Shown piece by piece: positions 33,856 through 47,064 of a stretch of 64,000 nt of DNA. The DNA is taken from positions 1,178,001-1,242,000 of the forward strand of contig JBAIAA010000321.1 in the NCBI GenBank assembly GCA_037893245.1, in the 5' to 3' direction. The stretch is from Crossaster papposus. Its lineage: Eukaryota; Echinodermata; Asteroidea; Velatida; Solasteridae. Below the pieces are notes generated by a model. It was given only the letters and a program-made list of their open reading frames with translations. It ran no database searches and had not been told where the DNA came from. The translations under genes were made by a program, and so were the position numbers. How positions within the stretch are numbered: the first letter of the stretch is position 1; the number at the start of each line of letters is the position of its first letter.

Positions 33856-34641
33856 GCGTTGGTGGTATAGCGGTTAGAATAGTTGCCTTCCAAGCAATTG
33901 ACCCGGGTTCAACTCCCGGCCAACGCATTTTGTTTAATTTTGTATTTAATTTCGGTTTCTTTAAATGGTGCTCGTGCGTATTATGTATCTCAGTGCATTA
34001 ACTGTGATAATTAACCAGAGTATTACGACTTACCGTATTAAGTGATTCGGCTGCAGTCGAGCCGTCTTAGGGAAATCACTCGAGTCGAGTTGAGACATAA
34101 GGGTCAGTATAGGGTCGAATAAAGTCGCAGTGTGCATTTTAGTAGAGTCGAGTGAGCAGTTTTTGCCACCCGGCTTGGATATGGTGCTAGGCATTCCGTA
34201 TCCCCTCCCGAAGCGTTGGTGGTATAGCGGTTAGAATAGTTGCCTTCCAAGCAATTGACCCGGGTTCAACTCCCGGCCAACGCATTTTGTTTAATTTTGT
34301 ATTTAATTTCGGTTTCTTTAAATGGTGCTCGTGCGTATTATGTATCTCAGTGCATTAACTGTGATAATTAACCAGAGTATTACGACTTACCGTATTAAGT
34401 GATTCGGCTGCAGTCGAGCCGTCTTAGGGAAATCACTCGAGTCGAGTTGAGACATAAGGGTCAGTATAGGGTCGAATAAAGTCGCAGTGTGCATTTTAGT
34501 AGAGTCGAGTGAGCAGTTTTTGCCACCCGGCTTGGATATGGTGCTAGGCATTCCGTATCCCCTCCCGAAGCGTTGGTGGTATAGCGGTTAGAATAGTTGC
34601 CTTCCAAGCAATTGACCCGGGTTCAACTCCCGGCCAACGCA
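33856..34641 (+). tRNA. tRNA-Gly(TCC), copies 46-48, canonical
   Basis: Starts 33856, 34213, 34570. Confidence 0.97.
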
Positions 34642-34926
34642 TTTTGTTTAATTTTGTATTTAATTTCGGTTTCTTTAAATGGTGCTCGTGCGTATTATGT
34701 ATCTCAGTGCATTAACTGTGATAATTAACCAGAGTATTACGACTTACCGTATTAAGTGATTCGGCTGCAGTCGAGCCGTCTTAGGGAAATCACTGGAGTC
34801 GAGTTGAGACATAAGGGTCAGTATAGGGTCGAATAAAGTCGCAGTGTGCATTTTAGTAGAGTCGAGTGAGCAGTTTTTGCCACCCGGCTTGGATATGGTG
34901 CTAGGCATTCCGTATCCCCTCCCAAA

Positions 34927-34998
34927 GCGTTGTTGGTATAGCGGTTAGAATAGTTGCCTTCCAAGCAATTGACCCGGGTTCAACTCCCGGCCAACGCA
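34927..34998 (+). tRNA. tRNA-Gly(TCC), copy 49, G7T
   Basis: Acceptor mismatch with the rare CCCAAAGCG flank; duplicate of copy 35. Confidence 0.85.
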
Positions 34999-35283
34999 TT
35001 TTGTTTAATTTTGTATTTAATTTCGGTTTCTTTAAATGGTGCTCGTGCGTATTATGTATCTCAGTGCATTAACTGTGATAATTAACCAGAGTATTACGAC
35101 TTACTGTATTAAGTGATTCGGCTGCAGTCGAGCCGTCTTAGGGAAATCACTCGAGTCGAGTTGAGACATAAGGGTCAGTATAGGGTCGAATAAAGTCGCA
35201 GTGTGCATTTTAGTAGAGTCGAGTGAGCAGTTTTTGCCACCCGGCTTGGATATGGTGCTAGGCATTCCGTATCCCCTCCCGAA

Positions 35284-35355
35284 GCGTTGGTGGTATAGCG
35301 GTTAGAATAGTTGCCTTCCAAGCAATTGACCCGGGTTCAACTCCCGGCCAACGCA
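35284..35355 (+). tRNA. tRNA-Gly(TCC), copy 50, canonical
   Basis: Canonical gene with CTTACTG spacer. Confidence 0.97.
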
Positions 35356-35640
35356 TTTTGTTTAATTTTGTATTTAATTTCGGTTTCTTTAAATGGTGCT
35401 CGTGCGTATTATGTATCTCAGTGCATTAACTGTGATAATTAACCAGAGTATTACGACTTACCGTATTAAGTGATTCGGCTGCAGTCGAGCCGTCTTAGGG
35501 AAATCACTGGAGTCGAGTTGAGACATAAGGGTCAGTATAGGGTCGAATAAAGTCGCAGTGTGCATTTTAGTAGAGTCGAGTGAGCAGTTTTTGCCACCCG
35601 GCTTGGATATGGTGCTAGGCATTCCGTATCCCCTCCCGAA

Positions 35641-35712
35641 GCGTTGTTGGTATAGCGGTTAGAATAGTTGCCTTCCAAGCAATTGACCCGGGTTCAACTC
35701 CCGGCCAACGCA
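35641..35712 (+). tRNA. tRNA-Gly(TCC), copy 51, G7T
   Basis: Acceptor mismatch; duplicate of copy 37. Confidence 0.85.
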
Positions 35713-35997
35713 TTTTGTTTAATTTTGTATTTAATTTCGGTTTCTTTAAATGGTGCTCGTGCGTATTATGTATCTCAGTGCATTAACTGTGATAATTAAC
35801 CAGAGTATTACGACTTACCGTATTAAGTGATTCGGCTGCAGTCGAGCCGTCTTAGGGAAATCACTCGAGTCGAGTTGAGACATAAGGATCAGTATAGGGT
35901 CGAATAAAGTCGCAGTGTGCATTTTAGTATAGTCGAGTGAGCAGTTTTTGCCACCCGGCTTGGATATGGTGCTAGGCATTCCGTATCCCCTCCCGAA

Positions 35998-38568
35998 GCG
36001 TTGGTGGTATAGCGGTTAGAATAGTTGCCTTCCAAGCAATTGACCCGGGTTCAACTCCCGGCCAACGCATTTTGTTTAATTTTGTATTTAATTTCGGTTT
36101 CTTTAAATGGTGCTCGTGCGTATTATGTATCTCAGTGCATTAACTGTGATAATTAACCAGAGTATTACGACTTACCGTATTAAGTGATTCGGCTGCAGTC
36201 GAGCCGTCTTAGGGAAATCACTCGAGTCGAGTTGAGACATAAGGGTCAGTATAGGGTCGAATAAAGTCGCAGTGTGCATTTTAGTAGAGTCGAGTGAGCA
36301 GTTTTTGCCACCCGGCTTGGATATGGTGCTAGGCATTCCGTATCCCCTCCCGAAGCGTTGGTGGTATAGCGGTTAGAATAGTTGCCTTCCAAGCAATTGA
36401 CCCGGGTTCAACTCCCGGCCAACGCATTTTGTTTAATTTTGTATTTAATTTCGGTTTCTTTAAATGGTGCTCGTGCGTATTATGTATCTCAGTGCATTAA
36501 CTGTGATAATTAACCAGAGTATTAAGACTTACCGTATTAAGTGATTCGGCTGCAGTCGAGCCGTCTTAGGGAAATCACTCGAGTCGAGTTGAGACACAAG
36601 GGTCAGTATAGGGTCGAATAAAGTCGCAGTGTGCATTTTAGTAGAGTCGAGTGAGCAGTTTTTGCCACCCGGCTTGGATATGGTGCTAGGCATTCCGTAT
36701 CCCCTCCCGAAGCGTTGGTGGTATAGCGGTTAGAATAGTTGCCTTCCAAGCAATTGACCCGGGTTCAACTCCCGGCCAACGCATTTTGTTTAATTTTGTA
36801 TTTAATTTCGGTTTCTTTAAATGGTGCTCGTGCGTATTATGTATCGCAGTGCATTAACTGTGATAATTAACCAGAGTATTACGACTTACCGTATTAAGTG
36901 ATTCGGCTGCAGTCGAGCCGTCTTAGGGAAATCACTCGAGTCGAGTTGAGACATAAGGGTCAGTATAGGGTCGAATAAAGTCGCAGTGTGCATTTTAGTA
37001 TAGTCGAGTGAGCAGTTTTTGCCACCCGGCTTGGATATGGTGCTAGGCATTCCGTATCCCCTCCCGAAGCGTTGGTGGTATAGCGGTTAGAATAGTTGCC
37101 TTCCAAGCAATTGACCCGGGTTCAACTCCCGGCCAACGCATTTTGTTTAATTTTGTATTTAATTTCGGTTTCTTTAAATGGTGCTCGTGCGTATTATGTA
37201 TCTCAGTGCATTAACTGTGATAATTAACCAGAGTATTAAGACTTACCGTATTAAGTGATTCGGCTGCAGTCGAGCCGTCTTAGGGAAATCACTCGAGTCG
37301 AGTTGAGACATAAGGGTCAGTATAGGGTCGAATAAAGTCGCAGTGTGCATTTTAGTAGAGTCAAGTGAGCAGTTTTTGCCACCCGGCTTGGATATGGTGC
37401 TAGGCATTCCGTATCCCCTCCCGAAGCGTTGGTGGTATAGCGGTTAGAATAGTTGCCTTCCAAGCAATTGACCCGGGTTCAACTCCCGGCCAACGCATTT
37501 TGTTTAATTTTGTATTTAATTTCGGTTTCTTTAAATGGTGCTCGTGCGTATTATGTATCTCAGTGCATTAACTGTGATAATTAACCAGAGTATTACGACT
37601 TACCGTATTAAGTGATTCGGCTGCAGTCGAGCCGTCTTAGGGAAATCACTCGAGTCGAGTTGAGACATAAGGGTCAGTATAGGGTCGAATAAAGTCGCAG
37701 TGTGCATTTTAGTAGAGTCGAGTGAGCAGTTTTTGCCACCCGGCTTGGATATGGTGCTAGGCATTCCGTATCCCCTCCCGAAGCGTTGGTGGTATAGCGG
37801 TTAGAATAGTTGCCTTCCAAGCAATTGACCCGGGTTCAACTCCCGGCCAACGCATTTTGTTTAATTTTGTATTTAATTTCGGTTTCTTTAAATGGTGCTC
37901 GTGCGTATTATGTATCTCAGTGCATTAACTGTGATAATTAACCAGAGTATTACGACTTACCGTATTAAGTGATTCGGCTGCAGTCGAGCCGTCTTAGGGA
38001 AATCACTCGAGTCGAGTTGAGACATAAGGGTCAGTATAGGGTCGAATAAAGTCGCAGTGTGCATTTTAGTAGAGTCGAGTGAGCAGTTTTTGCCACCCGG
38101 CTTGGATATGGTGCTAGGCATTCCGTATCCCCTCCCGAAGCGTTGGTGGTATAGCGGTTAGAATAGTTGCCTTCCAAGCAATTGACCCGGGTTCAACTCC
38201 CGGCCAACGCATTTTGTTTAATTTTGTATTTAATTTCGGTTTCTTTAAATGGTGCTCGTGCGTATTATGTATCTCAGTGCATTAACTGTGATAATTAACC
38301 AGAGTATTACGACTTACCGTATTAAGTGATTCGGCTGCAGTCGAGCCGTCTTAGGGAAATCACTCGAGTCGAGTTGAGACATAAGGGTCAGTATAGGGTC
38401 GAATAAAGTCGCAGTGTGCATTTTAGTAGAGTCGAGTGAGCAGTTTTTGCCTCCCGGCTTGGATATGGTGCTAGGCATTCCGTATCCCCTCCCGAAGCGT
38501 TGGTGGTATAGCGGTTAGAATAGTTGCCTTCCAAGCAATTGACCCGGGTTCAACTCCCGGCCAACGCA
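35998..38568 (+). tRNA. tRNA-Gly(TCC), copies 52-59, eight canonical genes
   Basis: Starts 35998, 36355, 36712, 37069, 37426, 37783, 38140, 38497. Copy 52 combines AAGGATCAG with AGTATAGTC, markers found in separate units 38 and 41, which suggests exchange or conversion. Copy 59 has TGCCTCCCGG. Confidence 0.97.
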
Positions 38569-38853
38569 TTTTGTTTAATTTTGTATTTAATTTCGGTTTC
38601 TTTAAATGGTGCTCGTGCGTGTTATGTATCTCAGTGCATTAACTGTGATAATTAACCAGAGTATTACGACTTACCGTATTAAGTGATTCGGCTGCAGTCG
38701 AGCCGTCTTAGGGAAATCACTCGAGTCGAGTTGAGACATAAGGGTCAGTATAGGGTCGAATAAAGTCGCAGTGTGCATTTTAGTAGAGTCGAGTGAGCAG
38801 TTTTTTCCACCCGGCTTGGATATGGTGCTAGGCATTCCGTATCCCCTCCCGAA

Positions 38854-38925
38854 GCGTTGGTGGTATAGCGGTTAGAATAGTTGCCTTCCAAGCAATTGAC
38901 CCGGGTTCAACTCCCGGCCAACGAA
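38854..38925 (+). tRNA. tRNA-Gly(TCC), copy 60, C71A
   Basis: The first acceptor pair G1-C71 becomes G-A. Also in copies 63 and 78. The unit has GCGTGTTATG, TTTTTTCCACC and TCGGGTTC outside the gene. Confidence 0.82.
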
Positions 38926-39210
38926 TTTTGTTTAATTTTGTATTTAATTTCGGGTTCTTTAAATGGTGCTCGTGCGTATTATGTATCTCAGTGCATTAAC
39001 TGTGATAATTAACCAGAGTATTACGACTTACCGTATTAAGTGATTCGGCTGCAGTCGAGCCGTCTTAGGGAAATCACTCGAGTCGAGTTGAGACATAAGG
39101 GTCAGTATAGGGTCGAATAAAGTCGCAGTGTGCATTTTAGTAGAGTCGAGTGAGCAGTTTTTGCCACCCGGCTTGGATATGGTGCTAGGCATTCCGTATC
39201 CCCTCCCGAA

Positions 39211-39639
39211 GCGTTGGTGGTATAGCGGTTAGAATAGTTGCCTTCCAAGCAATTGACCCGGGTTCAACTCCCGGCCAACGCATTTTGTTTAATTTTGTAT
39301 TTAATTTCGGTTTCTTTAAATGGTGCTCGTGCGTATTATGTATCTCAGTGCATTAACTGTGATAATTAACCAGAGTATTAAGACTTACCGTATTAAGTGA
39401 TTCGGCTGCAGTCGAGCCGTCTTAGGGAAATCACTCGAGTCGAGTTGAGACACAAGGGTCAGTATAGGGTCGAATAAAGTCGCAGTGTGCATTTTAGTAG
39501 AGTCGAGTGAGCAGTTTTTGCCTCCCGGCTTGGATATGGTGCTTGGCATTCCGTATCCCCTCCCGAAGCGTTGGTGGTATAGCGGTTAGAATAGTTGCCT
39601 TCCAAGCAATTGACCCGGGTTCAACTCCCGGCCAACGCA
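39211..39639 (+). tRNA. tRNA-Gly(TCC), copies 61-62, canonical
   Basis: Starts 39211 and 39568. Copy 62 has GACACAAG, TGCCTCCCGG and a private GTGCTTGGC. Confidence 0.97.
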
Positions 39640-39924
39640 TTTTGTTTAATTTTGTATTTAATTTCGGTTTCTTTAAATGGTGCTCGTGCGTGTTATGTAT
39701 CTCAGTGCATTAACTGTGATAATTAACCAGAGTATTACGACTTACCGTATTAAGTGATTCGGCTGCAGTCGAGCCGTCTTAGGGAAATCACTCGAGTCGA
39801 GTTGAGACATAAGGGTCAGTATAGGGTCGAATAAAGTCGCAGTGTGCATTTTAGTAGAGTCGAGTGAGCAGTTTTTTCCACCCGGCTTGGATATGGTGCT
39901 AGGCATTCCGTATCCCCTCCCGAA

Positions 39925-39996
39925 GCGTTGGTGGTATAGCGGTTAGAATAGTTGCCTTCCAAGCAATTGACCCGGGTTCAACTCCCGGCCAACGAA
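39925..39996 (+). tRNA. tRNA-Gly(TCC), copy 63, C71A
   Basis: Identical in gene and flanking markers to copy 60, three units away. Confidence 0.82.
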
Positions 39997-40281
39997 TTTT
40001 GTTTAATTTTGTATTTAATTTCGGGTTCTTTAAATGGTGCTCGTGCGTATTATGTATCTCAGTGCATTAACTGTGATAATTAACCAGAGTATTACGACTT
40101 ACCGTATTAAGTGATTCGGCTGCAGTCGAGCCGTCTTAGGGAAATCACTCGAGTCGAGTTGAGACATAAGGGTCAGTATAGGGTCGAATAAAGTCGCAGT
40201 GTGCATTTTAGTAGAGTCGAGTGAGCAGTTTTTGCCACCCGGCTTGGATATGGTGCTAGGCATTCCGTATCCCCTCCCGAA

Positions 40282-42495
40282 GCGTTGGTGGTATAGCGGT
40301 TAGAATAGTTGCCTTCCAAGCAATTGACCCGGGTTCAACTCCCGGCCAACGCATTTTGTTTAATTTTGTATTTAATTTCGGTTTCTTTAAATGGTGCTCG
40401 TGCGTATTATGTATCTCAGTGCATTAACTGTGATAATTAACCAGAGTATTAAGACTTACCGTATTAAGTGATTCGGCTGCAGTCGAGCCGTCTTAGGGAA
40501 ATCACTCGAGTCGAGTTGAGACACAAGGGTCAGTATAGGGTCGAATAAAGTCGCAGTGTGCATTTTAGTAGAGTCGAGTGAGCAGTTTTTGCCACCCGGC
40601 TTGGATATGGTGCTAGGCATTCCGTATCCCCTCCCGAAGCGTTGGTGGTATAGCGGTTAGAATAGTTGCCTTCCAAGCAATTGACCCGGGTTCAACTCCC
40701 GGCCAACGCATTTTGTTTAATTTTGTATTTAATTTCGGTTTCTTTAAATGGTGCTCGTGCGTATTATGTATCTCAGTGCATTAACTGTGATAATTAACCA
40801 GAGTATTACGACTTACCGTATTAAGTGATTCGGCTGCAGTCGAGCCGTCTTAGGGAAATCACTCGAGTCGAGTTGAGACATAAGGGTCAGTATAGGGTCG
40901 AATAAAGTCGCAGTGTGCATTTTAGTAGAGTCGAGTGAGCAGTTTTTGCCACCCGGCTTGGATATGGTGCTAGGCATTCCGTATCCCCTCCCGAAGCGTT
41001 GGTGGTATAGCGGTTAGAATAGTTGCCTTCCAAGCAATTGACCCGGGTTCAACTCCCGGCCAACGCATTTTGTTTAATTTTGTATTTAATTTCGGTTTCT
41101 TTAAATGGTGCTCGTGCGTATTATGTATCTCAGTGCATTAACTGTGATAATTAACCAGAGTATTACGACTTACCGTATTAAGTGATTCGGCTGCAGTCGA
41201 GCCGTCTTAGGGAAATCACTCGAGTCGAGTTGAGACACAAGGGTCAGTATAGGGTCGAATAAAGTCGCAGTGTGCATTTTAGTAGAGTCGAGTGAGCAGT
41301 TTTTTCCACCCGGCTTGGATATGGTGCTAGGCATTCCGTATCCCCTCCCGAAGCGTTGGTGGTATAGCGGTTAGAATAGTTGCCTTCCAAGCAATTGACC
41401 CGGGTTCAACTCCCGGCCAACGCATTTTGTTTAATTTTGTATTTAATTTCGGGTTCTTTAAATGGTGCTCGTGCGTATTATGTATCTCAGTGCATTAACT
41501 GTGATAATTAACCAGAGTATTACGACTTACCGTATTAAGTGATTCGGCTGCAGTCGAGCCGTCTTAGGGAAATCACTCGAGTCGAGTTGAGACATAAGGG
41601 TCAGTATAGGGTCGAATAAAGTCGCAGTGTGCATTTTAGTAGAGTCGAGTGAGCAGTTTTTGCCACCCGGCTTGGATATGGTGCTAGGCATTCCGTATCC
41701 CCTCCCGAAGCGTTGGTGGTATAGCGGTTAGAATAGTTGCCTTCCAAGCAATTGACCCGGGTTCAACTCCCGGCCAACGCATTTTGTTTAATTTTGTATT
41801 TAATTTCGGTTTCTTTAAATGGTGCTCGTGCGTATTATGTATCTCAGTGCATTAACTGTGATAATTAACCAGAGTATTACGACTTACCGTATTAAGTGAT
41901 TCGGCTGCAGTCGAGCCGTCTTAGGGAAATCACTCGAGTCGAGTTGAGACATAAGGGTCAGTATAGGGTCGAATAAAGTCGCAGTGTGCTTTTTAGTAGA
42001 GTCGAGTGAGCAGTTTTTGCCACCCGGCTTGGATATGGTGCTAGGCATTCCGTATCCCCTCCCGAAGCGTTGGTGGTATAGCGGTTAGAATAGTTGCCTT
42101 CCAAGCAATTGACCCGGGTTCAACTCCCGGCCAACGCATTTTGTTTAATTTTGTATTTAATTTCGGTTTCTTTAAATGGTGCTCGTGCGTATTATGTATC
42201 TCAGTGCATTAACTGTGATAATTAACCAGAGTATTACGACTTACCGTATTAAGTGATTCGGCTGCAGTCGAGCCGTCTTAGGGAAATCACTCGAGTCGAG
42301 TTGAGACATAAGGGTCAGTATAGGGTCGAATAAAGTCGCAGTGTGCATTTTAGTAGAGTCGAGTGAGCAGTTTTTGCCACCCGGCTTGGATATGGTGCTA
42401 GGCATTCCGTATCCCCTCCCGAAGCGTTGGTGGTATAGCGGTTAGAATAGTTGCCTTCCAAGCAATTGACCCGGGTTCAACTCCCGGCCAACGCA
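40282..42495 (+). tRNA. tRNA-Gly(TCC), copies 64-70, seven canonical genes
   Basis: Starts 40282, 40639, 40996, 41353, 41710, 42067, 42424. Copy 67 combines GACACAAG, TTTTTTCC and TCGGGTTC. Confidence 0.97.
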
Positions 42496-42780
42496 TTTTG
42501 TTTAATTTTGTATTTAATTTCGGTTTCTTTAAATGGTGCTCGTGCGTATTATGTATCTCAGTGCATTAACTGTGATAATTAACCAGAGTATTACGACTTA
42601 CCGTATTAAGTGATTCGGCTGCAGTCGAGCCGTCTTAGGGAAATCACTCGAGTCGAGTTGAGACATAAGGGTCAGTATAGGGTCGAATAAAGTCGCGGTG
42701 TGCATTTTAGTAGAGTCGAGTGAGCAGTTTTTGCCACCCGGCTTGGATATGGTGCTAGGCATTCCGTATCCCCTCCCGAA

Positions 42781-42852
42781 GCGTTGGTGGTATAGCGGTT
42801 AGAATAGTTGCCTTCCAAGCAATTGACCCGGGTTCAAATCCCGGCCAACGCA
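42781..42852 (+). tRNA. tRNA-Gly(TCC), copy 71, C58A
   Basis: A T-loop change at a tolerant position; the B box becomes GGTTCAAATCC, still a good match. Spacer has GTCGCGGTG. Duplicate of copy 75. Confidence 0.93.
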
Positions 42853-43137
42853 TTTTGTTTAATTTTGTATTTAATTTCGGTTTCTTTAAATGGTGCTCGT
42901 GCGTATTATGTATCTCAGTGCATTAACTGTGATAATTAACCAGAGTATTACGACTTACCGTATTAAGTGATTCGGCTGCAGTCGAGCCGTCTTAGGGAAA
43001 TCACTCGAGTCGAGTTGAGACATAAGGGTCAGTATAGGGTCGAATAAAGTCGCAGTGTGCATTTTAGTAGAGTCGAGTGAGCAGTTTTTGCCTCCCGGCT
43101 TGGATATGGTGCTAGGCATTCCGTATCCCCTCCCGAA

Positions 43138-43923
43138 GCGTTGGTGGTATAGCGGTTAGAATAGTTGCCTTCCAAGCAATTGACCCGGGTTCAACTCCCG
43201 GCCAACGCATTTTGTTTAATTTTGTATTTAATTTCGGTTTCTTTAAATGGTGCTCGTGCGTGTTATGTATCTCAGTGCATTAACTGTGATAATTAACCAG
43301 AGTATTACGACTTACCGTATTAAGTGATTCGGCTGCAGTCGAGCCGTCTTAGGGAAATCACTCGAGTCGAGTTGAGACATAAGGGTCAGTATAGGGTCGA
43401 ATAAAGTCGCAGTGTGCATTTTAGTAGAGTCGAGTGAGCAGTTTTTTCCACCCGGCTTGGATATGGTGCTAGGCATTCCGTATCCCCTCCCGAAGCGTTG
43501 GTGGTATAGCGGTTAGAATAGTTGCCTTCCAAGCAATTGACCCGGGTTCAACTCCCGGCCAACGCATTTTGTTTAATTTTGTATTTAATTTCGGTTTCTT
43601 TAAATGGTGCTCGTGCGTATTATGTATCTCAGTGCATTAACTGTGATAATTAACCAGAGTATTACGACTTACCGTATTAAGTGATTCGGCTGCAGTCGAG
43701 CCGTCTTAGGGAAATCACTCGAGTCGAGTTGAGACATAAGGGTCAGTATAGGGTCGAATAAAGTCGCAGTGTGCATTTTAGTAGAGTCGAGTGAGCAGTT
43801 TTTGCCACCCGGCTTGGATATGGTGCTAGGCATTCCGTATCCCCTCCCGAAGCGTTGGTGGTATAGCGGTTAGAATAGTTGCCTTCCAAGCAATTGACCC
43901 GGGTTCAACTCCCGGCCAACGCA
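43138..43923 (+). tRNA. tRNA-Gly(TCC), copies 72-74, canonical
   Basis: Starts 43138, 43495, 43852. Copy 72 has TGCCTCCCGG. Copy 73 has GCGTGTTATG and TTTTTTCC but a canonical 3' end, unlike copies 60 and 63. Confidence 0.97.
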
Positions 43924-44208
43924 TTTTGTTTAATTTTGTATTTAATTTCGGTTTCTTTAAATGGTGCTCGTGCGTATTATGTATCTCAGTGCATTAACTG
44001 TGATAATTAACCAGAGTATTACGACTTACCGTATTAAGTGATTCGGCTGCAGTCGAGCCGTCTTAGGGAAATCACTCGAGTCGAGTTGAGACATAAGGGT
44101 CAGTATAGGGTCGAATAAAGTCGCGGTGTGCATTTTAGTAGAGTCGAGTGAGCAGTTTTTGCCACCCGGCTTGGATATGGTGCTAGGCATTCCGTATCCC
44201 CTCCCGAA

Positions 44209-44280
44209 GCGTTGGTGGTATAGCGGTTAGAATAGTTGCCTTCCAAGCAATTGACCCGGGTTCAAATCCCGGCCAACGCA
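44209..44280 (+). tRNA. tRNA-Gly(TCC), copy 75, C58A
   Basis: Same gene change and GTCGCGGTG spacer as copy 71, four units away. Confidence 0.93.
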
Positions 44281-44565
44281 TTTTGTTTAATTTTGTATTT
44301 AATTTCGGTTTCTTTAAATGGTGCTCGTGCGTATTATGTATCTCAGTGCATTAACTGTGATAATTAACCAGAGTATTACGACTTACCGTATTAAGTGATT
44401 CGGCTGCAGTCGAGCCGTCTTAGGGAAATCACTCGAGTCGAGTTGAGACATAAGGGTCAGTATAGGGTCGAATAAAGTCGCAGTGTGCATTTTAGTAGAG
44501 TCGAGTGAGCAGTTTTTGCCTCCCGGCTTGGATATGGTGCTAGGCATTCCGTATCCCCTCCCGAA

Positions 44566-44637
44566 GCGTTGGTGGTATAGCGGTTAGAATAGTTGCCTTC
44601 CAAGCAATTGACCCGGGTTCAACTCCCGGCCAAAGCA
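44566..44637 (+). tRNA. tRNA-Gly(TCC), copy 76, C69A
   Basis: Acceptor pair G3-C69 becomes G-A; seen only here. Its duplicate, copy 72, is canonical, so the change is younger than the 4-unit duplication. Confidence 0.82.
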
Positions 44638-44922
44638 TTTTGTTTAATTTTGTATTTAATTTCGGTTTCTTTAAATGGTGCTCGTGCGTATTATGTATCT
44701 CAGTGCATTAACTGTGATAATTAACCAGAGTATTACGACTTACCGTATTAAGTGATTCGGCTGCAGTCGAGCCGTCTTAGGGAAATCACTCGAGTCGAGT
44801 TGAGACACAAGGGTCAGTATAGGGTCGAATAAAGTCGCAGTGTGCATTTTAGTAGAGTCGAGTGAGCAGTTTTTTCCACCCGGCTTGGATATGGTGCTAG
44901 GCATTCCGTATCCCCTCCCGAA

Positions 44923-44994
44923 GCGTTGGTGGTATAGCGGTTAGAATAGTTGCCTTCCAAGCAATTGACCCGGGTTCAACTCCCGGCCAACGCA
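44923..44994 (+). tRNA. tRNA-Gly(TCC), copy 77, canonical
   Basis: Canonical gene; unit has GACACAAG, TTTTTTCC and TCGGGTTC like copy 67. Confidence 0.97.
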
Positions 44995-45279
44995 TTTTGT
45001 TTAATTTTGTATTTAATTTCGGGTTCTTTAAATGGTGCTCGTGCGTATTATGTATCTCAGTGCATTAACTGTGATAATTAACCAGAGTATTACGACTTAC
45101 CGTATTAAGTGATTCGGCTGCAGTCGAGCCGTCTTAGGGAAATCACTCGAGTCGAGTTGAGACATAAGGGTCAGTATAGGGTCGAATAAAGTCGCAGTGT
45201 GCATTTTAGTAGAGTCGAGTGAGCAGTTTTTTCCACCCGGCTTGGATATGGTGCTAGGCATTCCGTATCCCCTCCCGAA

Positions 45280-45351
45280 GCGTTGGTGGTATAGCGGTTA
45301 GAATAGTTGCCTTCCAAGCAATTGACCCGGGTTCAACTCCCGGCCAACGAA
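45280..45351 (+). tRNA. tRNA-Gly(TCC), copy 78, C71A
   Basis: First acceptor pair broken as in copies 60 and 63, here without GCGTGTTATG. Confidence 0.82.
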
Positions 45352-45636
45352 TTTTGTTTAATTTTGTATTTAATTTCGGGTTCTTTAAATGGTGCTCGTG
45401 CGTATTATGTATCTCAGTGCATTAACTGTGATAATTAACCAGAGTATTACGACTTACCGTATTAAGTGATTCGGCTGCAGTCGAGCCGTCTTAGGGAAAT
45501 CACTCGAGTCGAGTTGAGACATAAGGGTCAGTATAGGGTCGAATAAAGTCGCAGTGTGCATTTTAGTAGAGTCGAGTGAGCAGTTTTTGCCACCCGGCTT
45601 GGATATGGTGCTAGGCATTCCGTATCCCCTCCCGAA

Positions 45637-46779
45637 GCGTTGGTGGTATAGCGGTTAGAATAGTTGCCTTCCAAGCAATTGACCCGGGTTCAACTCCCGG
45701 CCAACGCATTTTGTTTAATTTTGTATTTAATTTCGGTTTCTTTAAATGGTGCTCGTGCGTATTATGTATCTCAGTGCATTAACTGTGATAATTAACCAGA
45801 GTATTACGACTTACCGTATTAAGTGATTCGGCTGCAGTCGAGCCGTCTTAGGGAAATCACTCGAGTCGAGTTGAGACATAAGGGTCAGTATAGGGTCGAA
45901 TAAAGTCGCAGTGTGCATTTTAGTAGAGTCGAGTGAGCAGTTTTTGCCACCCGGCTTGGATATGGTGCTAGGCATTCCGTATCCCCTCCCGAAGCGTTGG
46001 TGGTATAGCGGTTAGAATAGTTGCCTTCCAAGCAATTGACCCGGGTTCAACTCCCGGCCAACGCATTTTGTTTAATTTTGTATTTAATTTCGGTTTATTT
46101 AAATGGTGCTCGTGCGTATTATGTATCTCAGTGCATTAACTGTGATAATTAACCAGAGTATTACGACTTACCGTATTAAGTGATTCGGCTGCAGTCGAGC
46201 CGTCTTAGGGAAATCACTCGAGTCGAGTTGAGACATAAGGGTCAGTATAGGGTCGAATAAAGTCGCAGTGTGCATTTTAGTAGAGTCGAGTGAGCAGTTT
46301 TTGCCACCCGGCTTGGATATGGTGCTAGGCATTCCGTATCCCCTCCCGAAGCGTTGGTGGTATAGCGGTTAGAATAGTTGCCTTCCAAGCAATTGACCCG
46401 GGTTCAACTCCCGGCCAACGCATTTTGTTTAATTTTGTATTTAATTTCGGTTTCTTTAAATGCTGCTCGTGCGTATTATGTATCTCAGTGCATTAACTGT
46501 GATAATTAACCAGAGTATTACGACTTACCGTATTAAGTGATTCGGCTGCAGTCGAGCCGTCTTAGGGAAATCACTCGAGTCGAGTTGAGACATAAGGGTC
46601 AGTATAGGGTCGAATAAAGTCGCAGTGTGCATTTTAGTAGAGTCGAGTGAGCAGTTTTTGCCACCCGGCTTGGATATGGTGCTAGGCATTCCGTATCCCC
46701 TCCCGAAGCGTTGGTGGTATAGCGGTTAGAATAGTTGCCTTCCAAGCAATTGACCCGGGTTCAACTCCCGGCCAACGCA
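45637..46779 (+). tRNA. tRNA-Gly(TCC), copies 79-82, canonical
   Basis: Starts 45637, 45994, 46351, 46708. The tails of copies 80 and 81 carry private or group markers (GGTTTATTTAAATG; AAATGCTGC). Confidence 0.97.
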
Positions 46780-47064
46780 TTTTGTTTAATTTTGTATTTA
46801 ATTTCGGTTTCTTTAAATGGTGCTCGTGCGTATTATGTATCTCAGTGCATTAACTGTGATAATTAACCAGAGTATTACGACTTACCGTATTAAGTGATTC
46901 GGCTGCAGTCGAGCCGTCTTAGGGAAATCACTCGAGTCGAGTTGAGACATAAGGGTCAGTATAGGGTCGAATAAAGTCGCAGTGTGCATTTTAGTAGAGT
47001 CGAGTGAGCAGTTTTTGCCACCCGGCTTGGATATGGTGCTAGGCATTCCGTATCCCCTCCCGAA

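Larger units (their letters stand above)
27905..37187 (+). repeat. 14-unit higher-order duplication
   Basis: Units 30-41 (27905-32188) and 44-55 (32903-37187) carry the same ordered markers: G7T, G9T/C16T, three plain units, G7T with CCCAAAGCG, CTTACTG, G7T, AAGGATCAG, plain, GACACAAG with spacer A, and GTATCGCAG with AGTATAGTC. The offset is 14 units (4,998 bp plus the single G). Units 42-43 have no marked partner. Confidence 0.9.

Noticed and set aside
39507-39713. 68-codon plus-strand frame across copy 62
   Set aside because: It spans a tRNA gene and its flanks and depends on unit-specific substitutions; no protein-like features.
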